This document shows positions 16,842-26,699 of a stretch of DNA of 42,074 nucleotides, one piece after another (positions within the stretch are counted from its first letter, which is position 1; every line of letters starts with the position of its first letter). The position numbers and the translations under genes were made by a program. The notes beneath the pieces were generated by a model. It did not search any database and was not told the DNA's origin. It saw only the letters and a program-made list of their open reading frames with translations. This stretch comes from Bacteroidales bacterium. Its GTDB lineage: Bacteria > Bacteroidota > Bacteroidia > Bacteroidales > JAADJA01. The stretch lies in contig JAGQVE010000035.1 of NCBI GenBank assembly GCA_020438105.1, positions 1 to 42,074 of the forward strand, written 5' to 3'.

Positions 16842-17630
16842 TTACTCCAGGTTTTCGAGGATGATATTTTTAAGTTGGGTCGGCTGGATGCGCGACCTGA
16901 GTTTACCATGCCTGGCTATGGAAATACTACCGGTTTCCTCCGAAATAATAATTGCCAGCGCATCGGATTGTTCGGTTACACCAACTGCCGCACGGTGCCG
17001 GAGACCATACATTGCAGGTATTGTTTTACTGCTTGAAACCGGTAAAATGCAACCTACCGCCCTGATTTTATTGTGATGGATGATCATAGCCCCATCGTGC
17101 AAAGGGGCATTTTTAGTAAATATATTTTCAATTAATCCATTGGAAACATTTGCATCAATAATGTCTCCCGTATTTACATATTGTTCCAATCCACTTTTAT
17201 TGGTAATAATAATAAGTGCTCCGGTTTTTTTCTCAGAAAGATTGTTGCAGGCCAGCAGTATTTTATCTATGTCGAGGTTGGACTCATTGCCGAAATCAAA
17301 TTTCCAAAATAGAAACCTGCTCCGTTTTTTTTGAATAAAGCCGGGAGTGCCAAGCATTAATAAAAATTTCCTTATTTCAGGTTGAAAAACTACGATCAAA
17401 GCAATAAACCCTACTGAAATAAAGGCTCCAAAGATTTCGCCAAGTAGTTTCATTTCCAATGCGGTAACCAGCTTCCAAAGCAAGTAAAACGCTACAATGC
17501 CAAAAAAGATATTGATAGCCACGGTGCCTTTCAGCAGGTTATATAATTCATATAGCAGAAAAGCCACCAGTAAAATATCCAGAATGTCGAGGAATTTGAT
17601 TTCAATAAAAGCCAGCATTTCAGGCATCAT
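16842..17630 (-). CDS. cdaA: Diadenylate cyclase (c-di-AMP synthase), CdaA type
   Basis: A 262-residue protein with about three N-terminal membrane segments (residues about 10-80) and a cytosolic DAC domain. The active-site signatures are DGA at 179-181 (PLHDGAMIIH) and RHR at 211-213 (GLRHRAAVG). It joins two ATP into c-di-AMP, a messenger tied to potassium and cell-wall balance. No CdaR partner gene is next to it, as is usual outside Firmicutes. In-frame ATGs at 17627 and 17618 are possible alternative starts. Confidence 0.92.
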   Translation of the reverse strand: MMPEMLAFIEIKFLDILDILLVAFLLYELYNLLKGTVAINIFFGIVAFYLLWKLVTALEMKLLGEIFGAFISVGFIALIVVFQPEIRKFLLMLGTPGFIQKKRSRFLFWKFDFGNESNLDIDKILLACNNLSEKKTGALIIITNKSGLEQYVNTGDIIDANVSNGLIENIFTKNAPLHDGAMIIHHNKIRAVGCILPVSSSKTIPAMYGLRHRAAVGVTEQSDALAIIISEETGSISIARHGKLRSRIQPTQLKNIILENLE

Positions 17631-17702
17631 GGTGATCGTTTTGTGGATTCAAAAATATAAAAGTTTTTATTGCGGAAATAAGATAAATAAAGCAAAACGA
17701 GC

Positions 17703-18638
17703 TTAATAAAGTTTTTCGCGCTTGAGTAGGTAAGGAAGAAGTATTTGTTCAAATCCCCGGTTGATGTCGGCCTCAATAAACTCAATCCCATATTGCCCGC
17801 ACTTAAGCTTAAGATCATTTTTAAATGCCCGGGATTTTTCAATATAAAGTTCCCGAACTTCGGAGGGGGTGAGTTTAATTTCGGTGCCAGCTTCCATGTC
17901 GATGAACTTATATGGCCTGTTTTCAAAGTCAAAATCTATTTCTTTATTCTTGTCCACAACATGAAATAAAATTACCTCGTGTTTGTTATGCTTAAGATGC
18001 TGAAGTGCTGAAAATAGTTGATCAGCAGATGCTGATGAATCAAGCATGTCGCTGAAAATGATAATCAGTGATCGTTTATGAATTTTCTCTGCAATCTCAT
18101 GCAGGGCTTTTGTTGCCGATGTTTTTCTTTGATCATTTATAGGTCTGGGTGCAAGTAGTTTTTCCAGTTCACCGTAAAGGTATTTCTGGTGAGTGCTGCT
18201 TGATTTGCTTTGTGTTAACAGTTCAACACCTTCGCTGAAAAGGCTCAGGCTAAAGGCATCGCGTTGTTTTTTTAACAAATGGATAAGGGCCGCTGCGGCA
18301 TAAACAGAAAACGTGATTTTGTTCGGGTTATCAATGGAAACCTTTTCCTTTACAGGAAAATACATCGAAGAAGACACATCCAAAATTAACTGGCAGCGCA
18401 AATTGGTTTCTTCCTCATACCGTTTGATAAACAGCTTGTCAGTTCGTCCGTAAAGTTTCCAGTCGATATGCTTAATCGATTCACCACTATTGTAAAGCCT
18501 GTGCTCAGCAAATTCAACTGAAAAGCCATGAAAAGGCGATTTATGCAAACCCACAATAAATCCTTCAACAACTTGTTTAGCGATGAAATCAAGTGCTCCG
18601 AACTGCGCTATTCTATTTGCTTCAATGGATTGACCCAA
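17703..18638 (-). CDS. DUF58 / von Willebrand A-like protein
   Basis: A 311-residue protein with the DUF58 hallmark DWKLYGRTDKLFIKRYEEE at about residues 60-79, preceded by GESIKHI. It is followed by a VWA-like domain with the metal-site pattern DVSSSMYF and later FSDMLDSS. There is no membrane segment. DUF58 proteins are usually encoded beside MoxR ATPases and work in protein assembly or chaperone-like steps. No moxR lies next to it here, which is a small departure from the usual cluster. Confidence 0.85.
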   Translation of the reverse strand: MGQSIEANRIAQFGALDFIAKQVVEGFIVGLHKSPFHGFSVEFAEHRLYNSGESIKHIDWKLYGRTDKLFIKRYEEETNLRCQLILDVSSSMYFPVKEKVSIDNPNKITFSVYAAAALIHLLKKQRDAFSLSLFSEGVELLTQSKSSSTHQKYLYGELEKLLAPRPINDQRKTSATKALHEIAEKIHKRSLIIIFSDMLDSSASADQLFSALQHLKHNKHEVILFHVVDKNKEIDFDFENRPYKFIDMEAGTEIKLTPSEVRELYIEKSRAFKNDLKLKCGQYGIEFIEADINRGFEQILLPYLLKREKLY

Positions 18639-18668
18639 AACTTTTTATATACGTTTATATATAACAAA

Positions 18669-18704
18669 GGAAGGGTGTTACAAATTGTAACCCTGAACCC
18701 TTCC
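18669..18704 (-). terminator. Nested hairpin after trxA, possible terminator
   Basis: GGAAGGGT at 18669-18676 pairs with ACCCTTCC at 18697-18704 and encloses a second hairpin (GTTAC/GTAAC). It sits 39 bases after the trxA stop on the minus strand. The T-tract that follows is weak, so it is a possible rather than firm terminator. Confidence 0.35.
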
Positions 18705-18742
18705 ATTTTATTTTTATCCTGATACCCTTGTGGGCAGCTTGA

Positions 18743-19063
18743 TTACATTAAAGCTTCCAGCTTGTTGACCAAAATTTGTTTTGGAACTGCTCCAACCTGT
18801 TTGTCAACTACTTCACCATTTTTGAAGAAAAGGATAGTAGGGATATTTCGGATGCCAAATTTCACAGATACACCCGGGTTACTGTCTACATCAAGTTTCC
18901 CAACAACTACTTTTCCTTCATATTCCTGACCGATTTCCTGAACAATTGGACCTACCATGCGGCAGGGGCCACACCATTCTGCCCAAAAGTCAACGATCAC
19001 AGGTTTTTCTTTTTCCTGAAGTACAATTTCGTCAAAGTTCGCATCAGTTATTTCTAAAGCCAT
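18743..19063 (-). CDS. trxA: Thioredoxin
   Basis: A 106-residue thioredoxin with the active site WAEWCGPCRM and the cis-proline region NIPTILFF. The start at 19063 (MALEITDANF) gives the normal family length. A longer in-frame start at 19150 would add 29 residues of Lys-rich sequence not seen in thioredoxins. It has no signal peptide, so it is the cytosolic dithiol reductant. It lies downstream of dnaE on the same strand. Confidence 0.95.
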   Translation of the reverse strand: MALEITDANFDEIVLQEKEKPVIVDFWAEWCGPCRMVGPIVQEIGQEYEGKVVVGKLDVDSNPGVSVKFGIRNIPTILFFKNGEVVDKQVGAVPKQILVNKLEALM

Positions 19064-19199
19064 GTTATGCTGTAATTTATGTGGTTTAACAATGGGGGCA
19101 AATTTAGATTTTTTTTTAAAACATATGCCCTTTTTATCTGTTTTTATCAACGTTTTTTAAACCGATCAATTTTATTTAATGCCATCGGTTTTTGAAAAT

Positions 19200-22100
19200 T
19201 TAAAATAATTTGTATTCAATATCTCCAAGCAAATCCATGTTACGAAGGAACCCTGAGGCACCAATACTCAGTCTTGCCGCCGGAAGATTAACATCAATGT
19301 TATCCTCTAAATCGGTAACCTGGAACCTTAACTTACAACTGCCGGGTGATTCTTTTATTATTTTTTCAAGATTTTCGATAAAACTCTCATCAATATTGTC
19401 CAGGGTAAGCTTGAGCAGAATTTCCTTCGTGTTACGTTCCATGGACTCTGAAAGCAGCATGATGGAGCTAATCCTGATATCCAGTTGCCCATTCTTAAAA
19501 TTACGTTCGGTAACTTTAGCTTTTACAAGCAGTGAGGAACCCTCAACAAGGAAATGTTTGAGTTTCAGATAATCTTCCGAAAAAAGAATATAGTTATCAA
19601 AATCATTAAAATCTTCCATTGTGAAAGTGGCAAAAGGATTCCCTGTTTTACTGGTTCGATGGTTAACAGCAGTTAATATCCCGGCAAAGGTTACCTGTTT
19701 GTTTTTATACTTTTCTTTATCGTTTTTAAGATCGTTGATCGTAACATTGCAAAAGTTATCAATTTCCGATTTAAAATCCTCCAACGGATGACCTGACATG
19801 TAGAACCCGGTAACTTCTTTCTCTTTATTTAACTGTTCCATTTTCGACCAGATGGGGCAATCAGGCAGGGAAGGGTCAACCATCTGAACCTCTTCTGCAT
19901 CTCCGAAAAGGCTTACCTGTGCAGAGTTCTGCTGGATTTGATATTCATTTGCAAATTTTACGATTTTCTCAAGGAATATTGTATCCTCGGTGTTTTCCCT
20001 ATAAAAATACTGGGCACGGTGGGTATTTTCAAAGCGATCGAAGGCACCGGCCATTGCCAGGGCCTCCATGCTTCGTTTATTTACTGATTTTAGGTTTACC
20101 CGCTTTGCAAAATCGAAAATTGATTGGTAGGGCCCATTTTCTTCGCGCTCCCTGATAATGCTATCGGCTGCACTTTCGCCAACGTTTTTTATGGCTGCCA
20201 AACCGAAACGAATCTCTCCTTTTTCGTTAACCATAAAATTCATGTGACTTTCATTCACATCAGGACCCAAAACCGGAATATCGCGTCTTTTGCTTTCATC
20301 AATAAAGAATGTGATCTTCTTGATGTCGTTAAGATTGTGCGTTAAAACAGCCGCCATATATTCGGCCGGATAATGTGCTTTGAGATAAGAGGTTTGGTAC
20401 GCTATAACCGAATAAGCAGCAGAGTGAGAGCGGTTAAATCCATATTTTGCAAACTCCTGCATCACATCAAATACCTCCTCCGCGTTTTTCTTTTCAATCC
20501 CTTTGGCCTCAGCTCCTTCCACAAATTCTTTTTTCATGGCGGTCATCACATCCATTTTCTTTTTACCCATGGCCCGCCTCAGAATATCCGCTTTGCCAAG
20601 TGTAAAACCACCCATGATTTGGGCTGTTTGCATGATTTGTTCCTGGTACACCATGATCCCGAAAGTGGGTTTCAGGATTTCTTCAAGCAAGGGATGCGGA
20701 TACTCTACCTTTTCTTTGCCATGTTTACGACGAATAAAAGTGGGTATGAATTCCATCGGCCCCGGTCGGTAAAGGGCGTTCATTGCAATCAAATCCTCGA
20801 TATTGGTAGGTTTTAATTCCTTAAGATAGCTGCGCATTCCTTCCGACTCAAACTGGAATGTACCAATGGTATCACCGCGCTGGTACAGTTCATAGGTTTT
20901 TTTATCATCAAGCGGTATCTTCTCAATTTCAATTTTAACTCCGTGTCTTCGATGAATATTTTTAATAGCATCATTCATGATGGAGAGGGTTTTTAATCCC
21001 AAAAAGTCCATTTTCAGCATTCCCACGGATTCAACCAATTTGCCCTCATATTGCGTAACCATCAATTCTGAATCCTTGGCCGTTGCAAGTGGCACGTGGT
21101 TAATAAGGTCATCAGGGCCAATGATCACACCACAAGCATGTGTTCCGGTATGGCGGGCGGAACCTTCCAACGTTTCAGCAAACTGAAGTGTTTTGCGTTC
21201 CAGTTCTTCACCTTTGCTTTTTATCTCGTTCAATTCGGGAACATCCTTGTAAGCTTGCTTCAATGTAATACCGGGGCGCTCAGGAACCATTTTTGCCAGT
21301 CGGTCGGCATCGGGGAGAGGGAGTTTTAAAACACGGGCAACATCCCTGATGGCCAGTTTTGCAGCCATGGTGCCAAAAGTTACAATTTGAGCTACCTTCT
21401 CTTTACCGTATTTATCCACCACATATTTAAGTACTTTGTCGCGGCCGGCATCATCAAAATCAACATCAATATCGGGCATGGAAACCCTTTCAGGGTTGAG
21501 GAATCGTTCGAAAAGTAAATTGTATTTTATTGGGTCGATACTGGTGATTCCGGTGCAATAAGCTACCGCTGAGCCGGCAGCGGAGCCACGTCCGGGCCCG
21601 ACGATCACATCCATTTCGCGTGCTTTATTTATAAAATCCTGAACAATCAAAAAGTACCCCGGAAATCCCATTTCTCCGACTACTTTTAGTTCAAAATCCA
21701 ATCGCTCCCTGATATCATCCGTAATTTCAGGATAAAGGGTTTTTGCCCCTTCATAAGTAAGGTGACGTAAATATTCATTTTCACCATCAAAACCATCAGG
21801 AATAGGAAATTTAGGAAGAAGTATGGGATTATAAATATCATATTCTTCAACTTTTGAAACAATTTCCTGGGTGTTGTCAAGTGCTTCAGGAACTTCGGGG
21901 AAAAGCTCCAGCATTTCTTCAGGCGATTTTAAATATTCCTGTCCGGTATAGTGTAAGTCGTCCTTAGTATCGTTTATATCGGCACCGGTATTAAGCCTTA
22001 CCAGGATATCATGCGCATTAAAGTCTTCTTTATTTATGTAATGTACATCATTGGTGGCAATAACTTTTACCTCATTTTTTTCTGCAAGCCTTCGTAGAAC

Positions 22101-22661
22101 TTCATTGACAGATTTTTGTTCCTGCGTTCCATGATTTTGTAATTCAAGGTAAAAATCATCTTTAAAAACACTCTTGAACCAGTCAATGGCTTCCTGTGCT
22201 TTATCTTCACTTTGATTTAATATTGCCTGAGGGATTTCTCCTCCCAGGCAAGCTGTACTAACAATTAGACCTTCGCTATATTTTTCAAGTATTTCCTTAT
22301 CAATGCGCGGACGATAGTAAAATCCCTCCAGGTATCCGAGTGAAGTAAGTTTGGCAAGATTATGATACCCTGTTTTGTTTTTTGCCAAAAGGATCAGATG
22401 ATAATATTGTTTGCCTCTTGTTTTTTCTTTTTTCGTGCGACTCTCCTTTGCAATATATGCTTCACATCCAATTATGGGCTTTATACCCTGTCTTTTTGCT
22501 TCATTAAAAAACTTCAAAACGCCATACATATTTCCGTGATCGGTAATGGCCAGCGAGTTCATGCCAAGTTCACGGGCCTTTTGTAAAAGCAATGAAATAT
22601 TAGCAGCTCCATCCAGAATGGAATATTGGGTGTGTACGTGCAGATGTGTAAATTCGGGCAT
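19200..22661 (-). CDS. dnaE: DNA polymerase III alpha subunit
   Basis: A 1153-residue replicative polymerase. The N-terminal PHP domain starts with THLHVHTQYSILDGAA. The palm has MPDIDVDFDD with Asp397 and Asp399 as catalytic metal ligands. The fingers, a helix-hairpin-helix region and a C-terminal OB-fold region (about residues 970-1060) follow. Length and motifs fit DnaE1-type polymerases. No exonuclease domain is inserted, so it is not PolC. No truncation seen. Confidence 0.96.
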   Translation of the reverse strand: MPEFTHLHVHTQYSILDGAANISLLLQKARELGMNSLAITDHGNMYGVLKFFNEAKRQGIKPIIGCEAYIAKESRTKKEKTRGKQYYHLILLAKNKTGYHNLAKLTSLGYLEGFYYRPRIDKEILEKYSEGLIVSTACLGGEIPQAILNQSEDKAQEAIDWFKSVFKDDFYLELQNHGTQEQKSVNEVLRRLAEKNEVKVIATNDVHYINKEDFNAHDILVRLNTGADINDTKDDLHYTGQEYLKSPEEMLELFPEVPEALDNTQEIVSKVEEYDIYNPILLPKFPIPDGFDGENEYLRHLTYEGAKTLYPEITDDIRERLDFELKVVGEMGFPGYFLIVQDFINKAREMDVIVGPGRGSAAGSAVAYCTGITSIDPIKYNLLFERFLNPERVSMPDIDVDFDDAGRDKVLKYVVDKYGKEKVAQIVTFGTMAAKLAIRDVARVLKLPLPDADRLAKMVPERPGITLKQAYKDVPELNEIKSKGEELERKTLQFAETLEGSARHTGTHACGVIIGPDDLINHVPLATAKDSELMVTQYEGKLVESVGMLKMDFLGLKTLSIMNDAIKNIHRRHGVKIEIEKIPLDDKKTYELYQRGDTIGTFQFESEGMRSYLKELKPTNIEDLIAMNALYRPGPMEFIPTFIRRKHGKEKVEYPHPLLEEILKPTFGIMVYQEQIMQTAQIMGGFTLGKADILRRAMGKKKMDVMTAMKKEFVEGAEAKGIEKKNAEEVFDVMQEFAKYGFNRSHSAAYSVIAYQTSYLKAHYPAEYMAAVLTHNLNDIKKITFFIDESKRRDIPVLGPDVNESHMNFMVNEKGEIRFGLAAIKNVGESAADSIIREREENGPYQSIFDFAKRVNLKSVNKRSMEALAMAGAFDRFENTHRAQYFYRENTEDTIFLEKIVKFANEYQIQQNSAQVSLFGDAEEVQMVDPSLPDCPIWSKMEQLNKEKEVTGFYMSGHPLEDFKSEIDNFCNVTINDLKNDKEKYKNKQVTFAGILTAVNHRTSKTGNPFATFTMEDFNDFDNYILFSEDYLKLKHFLVEGSSLLVKAKVTERNFKNGQLDIRISSIMLLSESMERNTKEILLKLTLDNIDESFIENLEKIIKESPGSCKLRFQVTDLEDNIDVNLPAARLSIGASGFLRNMDLLGDIEYKLF

Positions 22662-22870
22662 AACCTAATTATCGTTCGAAGTTTGAAGCCAGAAAGGCGA
22701 CTTTTAGCTTTATAATTTTAACTCAAATAGATGGCAAAATTATATAAAAAGACCCCTGAAAAGGAAGCTGTTGATAAAAGTTGGATAACTGACAGAACCT
22801 TTAAAATTCAGTGTTTTAACCAAAAAGGCAGGGTGAATGTTAATAAAATTGATTTGACTATTTTTGAATA

Positions 22871-24133
22871 ATGAAAATGATTGTAAGGAAACTTATGCTT
22901 TTTGGGTTGATTCAATTTTGCACATTCCAGATTTTTGGACAATATCCGTCTTTTGATTCATTAGTTTCTACTTACAGTGATCTTCCGGTTCGGTTTGATT
23001 TGCGTGATTCAAAACGGATTAGTCCGGTAAGAGTGCAAGCCCCCGGAGGATGCTGGGCGGCAGCTGCAATGTCTTCTTTTGAATCATTTATTCAAACAGC
23101 TACAGGCAATTCGTTTACTTTCTCCGATAAAAACCTTTATCATTTCCATGGTTATGATTCAACCCGTACAACCTATGGTAATCATATGATGGCGACAGCT
23201 TATTTTGTAAGGGGAGATGGGCCATTTGTTTCAACTACAGAGGTTGATACTTTAAGGCAATCAAATCCTCCGGATTTATTAATTAACGGAGCACGTTTTT
23301 TGCCAAATAATCCGCGTATTATAAAAAACACGATTTATCAATTTGGCGGAGTAAATACCATGCTTCGGTTTCGGCCTGAAACCATGGATAGCCTGTCGTT
23401 TGTGCATTATTCCAACGCTGAAAAAATCAATCATGTTGTAAACCTGGTTGGGTGGGATGATGAATTTGTTACAAATACGGGGCAGGGAGTATGGATTGCG
23501 CAAAATAGTTTAGGCCTAAAATCGGGCGATGCCGGTTATTTTTACATCCCTTACCAGGATAAATCGGTATTGCAATACAATGCAGTATGGCCGGAATGGT
23601 GTGAATATCCTGAATCGATGAAAATTATTTATTATGACACCCTGGGGCAAACATCTACGTATGGATTTGAGGATACTGTTTGTTATGCATTGGTTGAGTT
23701 TACTGCTCCGGGAGAAGGTATGTTAAAAACAATAGGTACCTGGTGTACAATGGAAAACTCAATAATTCAGGCTACCATTTATAAGTCTTTTGATAAAGAA
23801 CATAAGCAACTGGGTGTGGTTATCGGGCAATCTGAAAATGAAACTTGCAGGTTTGAAGGGTATTATCACCTGGAACTTGTAAAACCGGTAAAATTCACCA
23901 AAGGCGAATTGTTTTATGTCAAAGTCAAATACAGTACGCCAACTGATACATGCAGAATACCAGTGGAACGATATGTTAAGCAATATGCATATCCAGACCT
24001 TGTTTCGGATAAATGCTGGATAAATCCCGATGAAAACAGGTGGCCGGAAACCTGGTATTTGTGCGGTAAATCAACCGATTATCCGGCCCTGCAATTTGAT
24101 CTTTGCATTAAAGCATATTTTTATAATGAATAA
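22871..24133 (+). CDS. Secreted papain-like (C1) cysteine peptidase-type protein
   Basis: A 420-residue exported protein with a signal peptide (ends near FGQ at about residues 22-24). A papain-like fold follows: Cys61 in APGGCWAAAAMSS, His188 in INHVVNLVGWDD, and Asn212 in WIAQNSLG form the expected Cys/His/Asn triad, and a Gln (VRVQ) lies just before the Cys for the oxyanion hole, one residue closer than in papain. The last 190 or so residues are beta-rich, like the lectin-like domain found with such peptidases. No type IX sorting domain is seen at the end. Substrate unknown; it could degrade peptides outside the cell or act in the periplasm. Confidence 0.75.
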   Translation: MKMIVRKLMLFGLIQFCTFQIFGQYPSFDSLVSTYSDLPVRFDLRDSKRISPVRVQAPGGCWAAAAMSSFESFIQTATGNSFTFSDKNLYHFHGYDSTRTTYGNHMMATAYFVRGDGPFVSTTEVDTLRQSNPPDLLINGARFLPNNPRIIKNTIYQFGGVNTMLRFRPETMDSLSFVHYSNAEKINHVVNLVGWDDEFVTNTGQGVWIAQNSLGLKSGDAGYFYIPYQDKSVLQYNAVWPEWCEYPESMKIIYYDTLGQTSTYGFEDTVCYALVEFTAPGEGMLKTIGTWCTMENSIIQATIYKSFDKEHKQLGVVIGQSENETCRFEGYYHLELVKPVKFTKGELFYVKVKYSTPTDTCRIPVERYVKQYAYPDLVSDKCWINPDENRWPETWYLCGKSTDYPALQFDLCIKAYFYNE

Positions 24134-24200
24134 AATTCACCTATTGCAACCCTGCAAATTTTATGTTGTCAATAAGCGCAAACAAATACCATTTTAAACT

Positions 24201-24929
24201 ATGAAACGAACAATTGTAATATTAACAACCATGATCCTCTTGGGGATCACACTGAATTCCTGCTACATTGATAACCGGAATATAAAAGGGCAGGGGCCTG
24301 TCGTTGAACAAACCTTTGATTTGCCTGATATTACTGGCGTGGCACTTTCAATTGATGCCAATGTTATAGTTACCAGGGGCGATACCCAAACGGTGACCAT
24401 CGAAGCGCAGCAAAATATCATTAACAATATTAAAAAGTACATTTCTTCAAATGGCACGTGGCGAATCGACTATTATGATAATGTAAAATCGCATGCTGGA
24501 ATTACCATCCGGATAACAACACCCGATTTTGATTATGCAACGGTAAGTGGAAGTGGAAATATAGAAACAAACGGAATTTTTTCTGCACCAGGCAATGTGG
24601 AAGTACGGATCAGTGGCTCTGGATCAATAATAATGGATGTAGAAGCTCAAAAAGTTATAAGTGAAATTTCGGGATCAGGACACATTACACTATACGGTAG
24701 TGCGCAGGAGCATAATATTAACATTAGCGGGTCAGGAAAAATAAGTGCATTTGATTTAATCACACAAACAACCTCGATAAAAATTAGTGGCTCCGGCAAT
24801 TGCGAAATTACCGCTGAAGATTACCTGGATGTGACTATATCGGGCAGTGGTAATGTTTACTACAAAGGCAATCCGCAAATTTCGACCCACATAAGTGGCT
24901 CCGGCAATCTTTTTAAAGTTAATAACTGA
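24201..24929 (+). CDS. DUF2807 (head GIN domain) lipoprotein
   Basis: A 242-residue predicted lipoprotein (lipobox LNSC, Cys near residue 21). The mature part is a DUF2807 right-handed beta-helix built from repeats of the pattern ISGSGxI (for example VSGSGNIETNG, ISGSGSIIMD, ISGSGKISAF, ISGSGNCEIT). Such proteins are common in Bacteroidota as surface or periplasmic proteins of unknown function, sometimes labelled putative adhesins. It follows the peptidase gene after 67 bases, and a good terminator lies after it. Confidence 0.85.
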   Translation: MKRTIVILTTMILLGITLNSCYIDNRNIKGQGPVVEQTFDLPDITGVALSIDANVIVTRGDTQTVTIEAQQNIINNIKKYISSNGTWRIDYYDNVKSHAGITIRITTPDFDYATVSGSGNIETNGIFSAPGNVEVRISGSGSIIMDVEAQKVISEISGSGHITLYGSAQEHNINISGSGKISAFDLITQTTSIKISGSGNCEITAEDYLDVTISGSGNVYYKGNPQISTHISGSGNLFKVNN

Positions 24930-24973
24930 TAAGTATAAAATATTTTTTATCAGGTAGTCCTGGTAATTTTCAA

Positions 24974-25018
24974 TAGGCAGAGGTGAAGGAATATTTCACA
25001 GCTGCCTAATTTTTTTTG
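24974..25018 (+). terminator. Rho-independent terminator after the DUF2807 gene
   Basis: TAGGCAG (24974-24980) pairs with CTGCCTA (25002-25008), with an inner GTGAA/TTCAC stem, followed by AA and eight T's. It lies 45 bases after the DUF2807 stop and reads rightward. Confidence 0.75.
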
Positions 25019-25046
25019 GAGAAATGCTTTTACTTGAAAAGCCAGG

Positions 25047-26528
25047 CTATTTGATGAGAAGTTTATGAGTTTCGGGTAAAGTGCCCGATTGTAAGATTCT
25101 AATAAAATAAACTCCTTCTGCAAGGCCACTAACGTCTACAGATTGAGTATTTTGTTCAGGAGTATTTTCTATCATTAATTTTCCCGTAATATCAATAATT
25201 TGAATGCCAAAGGCGCTCCCCATTCCAGTTGGTACAACATTTACAAATTGATCAGCGGGATTTGGATAGATTTCGAAAACTTTTGCCGGAATTTCATCTA
25301 TTCCTGAAATTACAACTTCCTCAACTCCAATTTTGGCTACATAAGGCTGTTTGCCGGGTCCTTCATAGGGGAGGGTCATTTCGTTATTTAAATTTAAAGT
25401 GCTTTCATAAATATGCCCTAAAATGAAATTTTTCTTCTGGAACCGGATGTGATTTGAATATTGATCACTGTTTCCATCTATTGATTTTTCTGTGATCAAA
25501 TCAAGGTCATCATCGAAAATCATCAATTTAAAACTGTTTGACGAAAATGAATTCTTTACATACAGCGCCAATCTGTCGCCGGTAAGTGTCATGCTGGGTA
25601 AGAGGGCTGCTCCTGCTGAAAATACCGGAAGTTCAATCTCTTTGATTTTATTACCTGAATAGTCAAAATGCTTGAGATGCGAGGTGATCGAAAAAGGAGG
25701 CTCCAGGTTCTCCTGGAAAACAAATACGCCATTTTCATTTACCTCAATTTTTCCGTTTGAATTGTTCAGAGTAGTATCAAGGGCTACCCATTGAGCTATT
25801 AGGCTGGAATTCAAAGCCAAAACAAAAGCAGTACTTTCAAGCGGCGATTGGGGTATAAAAACAGTATCAATCACCACAGCACTTAAGCCGTTAAGGTCGC
25901 CACTCATGTAATAGTTGCCCTGGTAGTAGGCAATGTCATCAATCAGGGTAATTGTGGGATGAAGTAACCTTGATTGCACGATGGCACCATTTTCATCAAA
26001 AATAAGTATCCAGTCGCCCTGGTTTGATTGTGTGCGTGCATGCACAATACATTGATTATTTTCTGCAAAAGCGATATTTGAATAGGTGCCTGATTTGTCC
26101 AAATCAAAATAATACCACAATACATTTCCCTCCGAATCCAGTCTGAAAACATATAAATAATAAGGATCTCCGCCATATTCAATACCATCAATGGTGATGA
26201 TGCCGAAAGCTTGTCCACTAATTAAAATGTCTTCGTTTTGGGCATTTATATCACTTATTACAATATCACCAAGCAATTCCTTTTGCCAGATAATGTTACC
26301 ATCAGGATTGGTTTTTTTAAGGTAAACATCTCCTTTAAAAGGCAATGAAAATGGTGCTTCATGTACACCGGCAATGATAATATTCTCACTGGAATCCACA
26401 GCCAAACCTCCCATTTCCACACAATTTGAAACCGTGAATGTTTTAGCCCAAAGAACGATTTCATCCTGAGCAATTGATATGTTTCCTGTAAAAATCAAAA
26501 GAAGGGAAAAGTAGAAAAATGATCTCAT
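25047..26528 (-). CDS. Secreted beta-propeller-like protein with T9SS type A sorting domain
   Basis: A 493-residue exported protein. It has an N-terminal signal peptide (MRSFFYFSLLLIFTGNISIA). Residues about 25-400 carry repeated short blades with patterns such as NIIWQKELLG and GNVLWYYFD, typical of propeller-like surface proteins. The final 75 or so residues form a Por secretion domain with FEIYPNPADQFVNV and a C-terminal GVYFIRIL region ending in KLLIK. The domain sends cargo through the type IX secretion system to the cell surface. The function of the body is unknown. Confidence 0.85.
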   Translation of the reverse strand: MRSFFYFSLLLIFTGNISIAQDEIVLWAKTFTVSNCVEMGGLAVDSSENIIIAGVHEAPFSLPFKGDVYLKKTNPDGNIIWQKELLGDIVISDINAQNEDILISGQAFGIITIDGIEYGGDPYYLYVFRLDSEGNVLWYYFDLDKSGTYSNIAFAENNQCIVHARTQSNQGDWILIFDENGAIVQSRLLHPTITLIDDIAYYQGNYYMSGDLNGLSAVVIDTVFIPQSPLESTAFVLALNSSLIAQWVALDTTLNNSNGKIEVNENGVFVFQENLEPPFSITSHLKHFDYSGNKIKEIELPVFSAGAALLPSMTLTGDRLALYVKNSFSSNSFKLMIFDDDLDLITEKSIDGNSDQYSNHIRFQKKNFILGHIYESTLNLNNEMTLPYEGPGKQPYVAKIGVEEVVISGIDEIPAKVFEIYPNPADQFVNVVPTGMGSAFGIQIIDITGKLMIENTPEQNTQSVDVSGLAEGVYFIRILQSGTLPETHKLLIK

Positions 26529-26699
26529 AGTTATTGATTTACTGCACTATAAACAGATAAATTTTGTAGATTGTTCATACCATACAATAGTGCATTCATA
26601 TAGTTTTTGTTAACTATAAATGAAGGTAATTATTAATATTAATGTAAGATGTAATTTGCGGCAATCCCTATTTTTGCAAATTAAAGAATCTATTTTCTG

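Noticed and set aside
19159..19191. AAACCGAT/ATCGGTTT hairpin after dnaE
   Set aside because: On the dnaE strand the stem is followed by A's, not T's, so it does not look like a terminator for dnaE.
22859..22866. TATTTTTG resembling a -7 promoter element before the peptidase gene
   Set aside because: It ends four bases before the ATG, leaving no leader, and no matching -33 element was found, so it is probably chance.
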